Source: Sediminibacterium sp.
GTDB taxonomy: Bacteria; Bacteroidota; Bacteroidia; Chitinophagales; Chitinophagaceae
DNA length: 8,526 bases
Assembly: GCA_030832695.1 (NCBI GenBank)
Contig: JAURIP010000056.1
Span: 1-8,526, forward strand
Reading direction: 5' to 3'
The notes under the pieces are model-generated. The model saw only the letters and a program-made list of their open reading frames with translations. It was not told the DNA's origin and did not search any database. Of the stretch, positions 7,640-8,526 are shown piece after piece. Position 1 is the stretch's first letter. Every line of letters begins with the position of its first letter. The translations under genes were made by a program, and so were the position numbers.

Positions 7640-7952
7640 GTTCTGCTGCTGCAATATTTGCTTCGGGATTTTTTAAAAATTCCGCTTTGCATTCAGTAGC
7701 GCAAAATCCTATTACTTTATTTTTATAATGCGCCGTATCGCTTACACCTGCCGTTACGGGCATTCCGCAAGTAGGATCTTTTTTGTTGTCCAAAATTTTA
7801 ACATCATAGGTTTTTTCGCTTGCAGTATCTGTAGTCATTGCAGCCATCGTATCGCTATTGGTTACAGAACTAGCTGAATTATTGGTCTCGTTGCCACAAG
7901 CTATTATTAAGATGCTTACACCAATGATGAAAGGAATGATTGGTTTTCTCAT
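7629..7952 (-). CDS. YHS-domain lipoprotein
   Basis: The 107-residue protein begins with a short basic N-region and a hydrophobic stretch ending in the lipobox IIAC, with C19 as the predicted lipidated cysteine. It should be exported by Sec, cut by signal peptidase II and anchored in an envelope membrane. A low-complexity Ser/Thr/Asn linker (about 21-47) leads to a YHS-type domain at about residues 58-98: DPTCGMPV (59-66), an aromatic/lysine centre around HYKNKVIGF (75-83), then FCATECKAEF (83-92). C62, C84 and C88 are the likely metal ligands, by analogy with YHS/TRASH-like domains linked to copper or other soft metals. A role in metal binding or sensing in the periplasm is inferred only. 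The gene faces the SNF2 gene, with 3 bp between stop codons, and has its own TAnnTTTG promoter 27 nt upstream of its ATG. Confidence 0.88.
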   Translation of the reverse strand: MRKPIIPFIIGVSILIIACGNETNNSASSVTNSDTMAAMTTDTASEKTYDVKILDNKKDPTCGMPVTAGVSDTAHYKNKVIGFCATECKAEFLKNPEANIAAAELVK

Positions 7953-7979
7953 GATGGTTGAATTAGATTTCTAATTGTA

Positions 7980-7987
7980 CAAAATTA
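7980..7987 (-). promoter_or_regulatory. -7 promoter element for the YHS lipoprotein gene
   Basis: On the minus strand this reads TAATTTTG, matching TAnnTTTG. It ends 27 nt before the lipoprotein ATG. A TTTC (plus-strand 8008-8011) lies 20 nt further upstream as an imperfect -33 element. Confidence 0.5.
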
Positions 7988-8102
7988 CACCTCAAAAGCC
8001 TTACTTAGAAACTAACACCTATTCTTTTACTGGCTAATCGTTCTATAAACGGGGCAAAAGCCAAGTTTTTAAGTCAAAAGGGGCCTATTTATCTAATTAT
8101 TT

Positions 8103-8110
8103 TATATTTT
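8103..8110 (+). promoter_or_regulatory. Tentative -7 element for the leader and GNAT transcript
   Basis: TATATTTT matches TAnnTTTG at seven of eight positions, with T in place of the final G. It would start transcription near 8115-8118, just ahead of the leader ORF. No -33 TTG is seen at normal spacing, so support is weak. Confidence 0.3.
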
Positions 8111-8120
8111 TACACCTCAT

Positions 8121-8134
8121 TCCTTAAACAAGGA
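8121..8134 (+). promoter_or_regulatory. Hairpin masking a Shine-Dalgarno-like AAGGA
   Basis: TCCTT (8121-8125) pairs with AAGGA (8130-8134) around an AAAC loop. AAGGA lies 9 nt before the ATG of the leader ORF, a good position for a ribosome binding site in a genome where such sites are rare. The hairpin would hide it, possibly limiting leader translation. The stem is only five base pairs. Confidence 0.35.
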
Positions 8135-8143
8135 TCTTATTAA

Positions 8144-8269
8144 ATGAAACAGGCGAAACAATATACCCTTTTTACAAGTGCTAATAATGCACCTGTTCCT
8201 GTTTTGAACAGAATTAGGACAATCAACTTTCCAAGATTGGATAAGTTTTTTTTCCGACGTGGATTCTGA
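8144..8269 (+). CDS. Putative leader peptide, Arg/Phe-rich, upstream of an arginine-type GNAT gene
   Basis: This 41-codon ORF runs from ATG 8144 to TGA 8267-8269, followed at once by an in-frame TAG. It matches no protein I recognise. The N-terminal half is unremarkable and polar. The C-terminal half is rich in Arg (R23, R25, R31, R38, R39) and Phe (F29, F35-F37, F41), with an FFFRRGF ending. An AAGGA sits 9 nt upstream of the ATG. A tandem pair of Arg codons (CGA CGT, 8255-8260) lies just before a hairpin that contains the stop codon. The next gene is a probable N-acetylglutamate synthase-type GNAT, the first committed step of arginine synthesis. These features fit a ribosome-stalling leader peptide controlling downstream expression. 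Alternatives are a Phe-responsive leader, a small functional protein, or a chance ORF. Six of 41 residues are Phe and five are Arg, so composition alone does not settle which amino acid matters. Confidence 0.45.
   Translation: MKQAKQYTLFTSANNAPVPVLNRIRTINFPRLDKFFFRRGF
8225..8253 (+). terminator. Terminator-like hairpin plus T8 inside the leader ORF
   Basis: AACTTTCCAA (8225-8234) pairs with TTGGATAAGTT (8237-8247) with one bulged T; opening the innermost pair leaves a four-base loop. A run of eight Ts (8246-8253) follows, partly within the stem. This has the form of an intrinsic terminator, yet it lies within the 41-codon ORF, where the Ts encode the Phe run. Translating ribosomes would disrupt it; without translation it could end the transcript early. 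Confidence 0.45.
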
Positions 8270-8314
8270 TAGGACGAGCAATTGGCAGTTGCCCCTATCA
8301 GTGGAAAAATCCCC
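8259..8314 (+). promoter_or_regulatory. Large hairpin enclosing the leader stop codon
   Basis: CTGATAGG (8266-8273) pairs perfectly with CCTATCAG (8294-8301). Inside, GCAA (8278-8281) pairs with TTGC (8289-8292). Outside, GGATT (8261-8265) can pair with AATCC (8308-8312) across a bulge, with G8259-C8314 beyond a mismatch. The left arm contains the TGA stop of the leader ORF. TTTTTCC (8249-8255) can instead pair with GGAAAAA (8303-8309), giving an alternative outer stem. There is no T-tract directly after it, so it is not a standard terminator; a regulatory leader structure is the best guess. Confidence 0.5.
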
Positions 8315-8369
8315 GACATATTCATTTTTACAGCCAAAACTGTTCATTCATTTAAACTAATTTACATCA

Positions 8370-8526
8370 TTGGAACCTAACATTATAGTTCGAATAGCCG
8401 ATAGTGGGGATACTGTGTATGCAGAAACCATCACCAACGAAATGGCATCTTCTGCTCAAGCGCGTGGAACAGGTATCGCCAGAAGAAGCCCTGATTATGT
8501 ATCCCAAAAAATTCAGGAAGGTAAAG
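8370..8526 (+). CDS. GNAT acetyltransferase, N-acetylglutamate synthase-like, 3'-truncated
   Basis: The frame is open from a stop at 8358-8360 to the right edge, giving 52 residues from a TTG at 8370. The segment ETITNEMASSAQARGTGIAR (residues 19-38), followed by RRSPDYVSQKIQEGK (38-52), matches my memory of a Bacteroidota GNAT family whose genes sit directly upstream of argG and argC. Members are thought to act as N-acetylglutamate synthase, acetylating glutamate with acetyl-CoA at the start of arginine synthesis in the cytoplasm. The acetyl-CoA-binding loop lies beyond the window. No ATG is available upstream in this frame and the first ATG (8442) is too far inside the conserved region, so TTG 8370 is the best start, with moderate certainty. 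The structured leader just upstream is probably its control region. An argG gene should follow outside the window; I cannot see it. Confidence 0.75.
   Translation, partial: MEPNIIVRIADSGDTVYAETITNEMASSAQARGTGIARRSPDYVSQKIQEGK

Larger units (their letters stand above)
7953..8369. other. Intergenic region with divergent promoters and a structured leader
   Basis: This 417-bp stretch between the lipoprotein gene and the GNAT gene holds no long conserved protein gene. It contains the minus-strand lipoprotein promoter near 7980, a plus-strand promoter-like TATATTTT near 8103, a 41-codon leader-like ORF (8144-8269) and three hairpins (8121-8134, 8225-8247, 8259-8314). From about 7988 to 8100, and again from 8332 to 8369, I see nothing further that I can name. 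Confidence 0.6.

Noticed and set aside
7993..8062. CAAAAGCC occurring twice (7993-8000 and 8055-8062)
   Set aside because: Eight bases in AT-rich intergenic DNA with no shared flanks; consistent with chance.
8302..8332. AAAAAT/ATTTTT pairing as a terminator after the leader
   Set aside because: The stem is A/T only with a mismatch, the loop is 13 nt, and no T-tract follows.
8117..8347. Two overlapping minus-strand ORFs of 65-76 codons
   Set aside because: They show no recognisable domain and overlap the plus-strand structured leader. They look like products of the inverted repeats and AT-rich composition.
1..8526. Defence system, mobile element or CRISPR array
   Set aside because: No transposase, integrase, repeat array, terminal repeats or nuclease partner was found. 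The SNF2 gene stands alone, with no methylase or nuclease neighbour in the window, so a DISARM-like system is not supported.

Overview
The window looks like chromosomal DNA of a member of the Bacteroidota, probably near the Chitinophagaceae/Sphingobacteriales. This rests on low GC, protein sequences typical of that phylum, a near absence of Shine-Dalgarno sites, and repeated matches to the Bacteroidota -7 promoter consensus TAnnTTTG (TATCTTTG before gcvT, TATATTTG before comB, TACATTTG before the SNF2 gene, TAATTTTG before the lipoprotein gene). No mobile element, CRISPR array, rRNA or tRNA is visible.

Layout, left to right. (1) 1-1319, +: the 3' part of a PspC-family membrane protein gene whose start lies outside the window, closed by a strong intrinsic terminator. 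(2) 1443-2537, +: gcvT, the glycine cleavage T protein. (3) 2648-2995, +: a short single-stranded DNA-binding protein with an OB fold but no acidic tail. (4) 3026-3760, +: a ComB-type 2-phosphosulfolactate phosphatase, apparently transcribed from a promoter that begins inside the end of ssb and leaves almost no leader. (5) 3861-7625, +: a large SNF2-family ATPase with two N-terminal SWIM zinc fingers. (6) 7629-7952, -: a small YHS-domain lipoprotein, convergent with the SNF2 gene and only 3 bp from it. (7) 7953-8369: a gene-poor stretch with divergent promoters, a likely 41-codon leader ORF and several RNA hairpins. (8) 8370-8526, +: the 5' end of a GNAT acetyltransferase of the type found in Bacteroidota just upstream of argG, thought to make N-acetylglutamate for arginine synthesis.

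Most of these genes are independent housekeeping or accessory genes and do not form one pathway. The most interesting part is the right end. A small Arg- and Phe-rich ORF ending in a tandem Arg pair, a hairpin plus T-tract inside it, and a larger hairpin that contains its stop codon all precede a probable arginine-biosynthesis gene. Together they suggest a translated attenuator-type leader. This is an inference from sequence; comparative alignment of the same region in related genomes would be decisive.

Three start sites were corrected. The PspC-like frame is open to the left edge, ssb starts at ATG 2648, and comB starts at ATG 3026.
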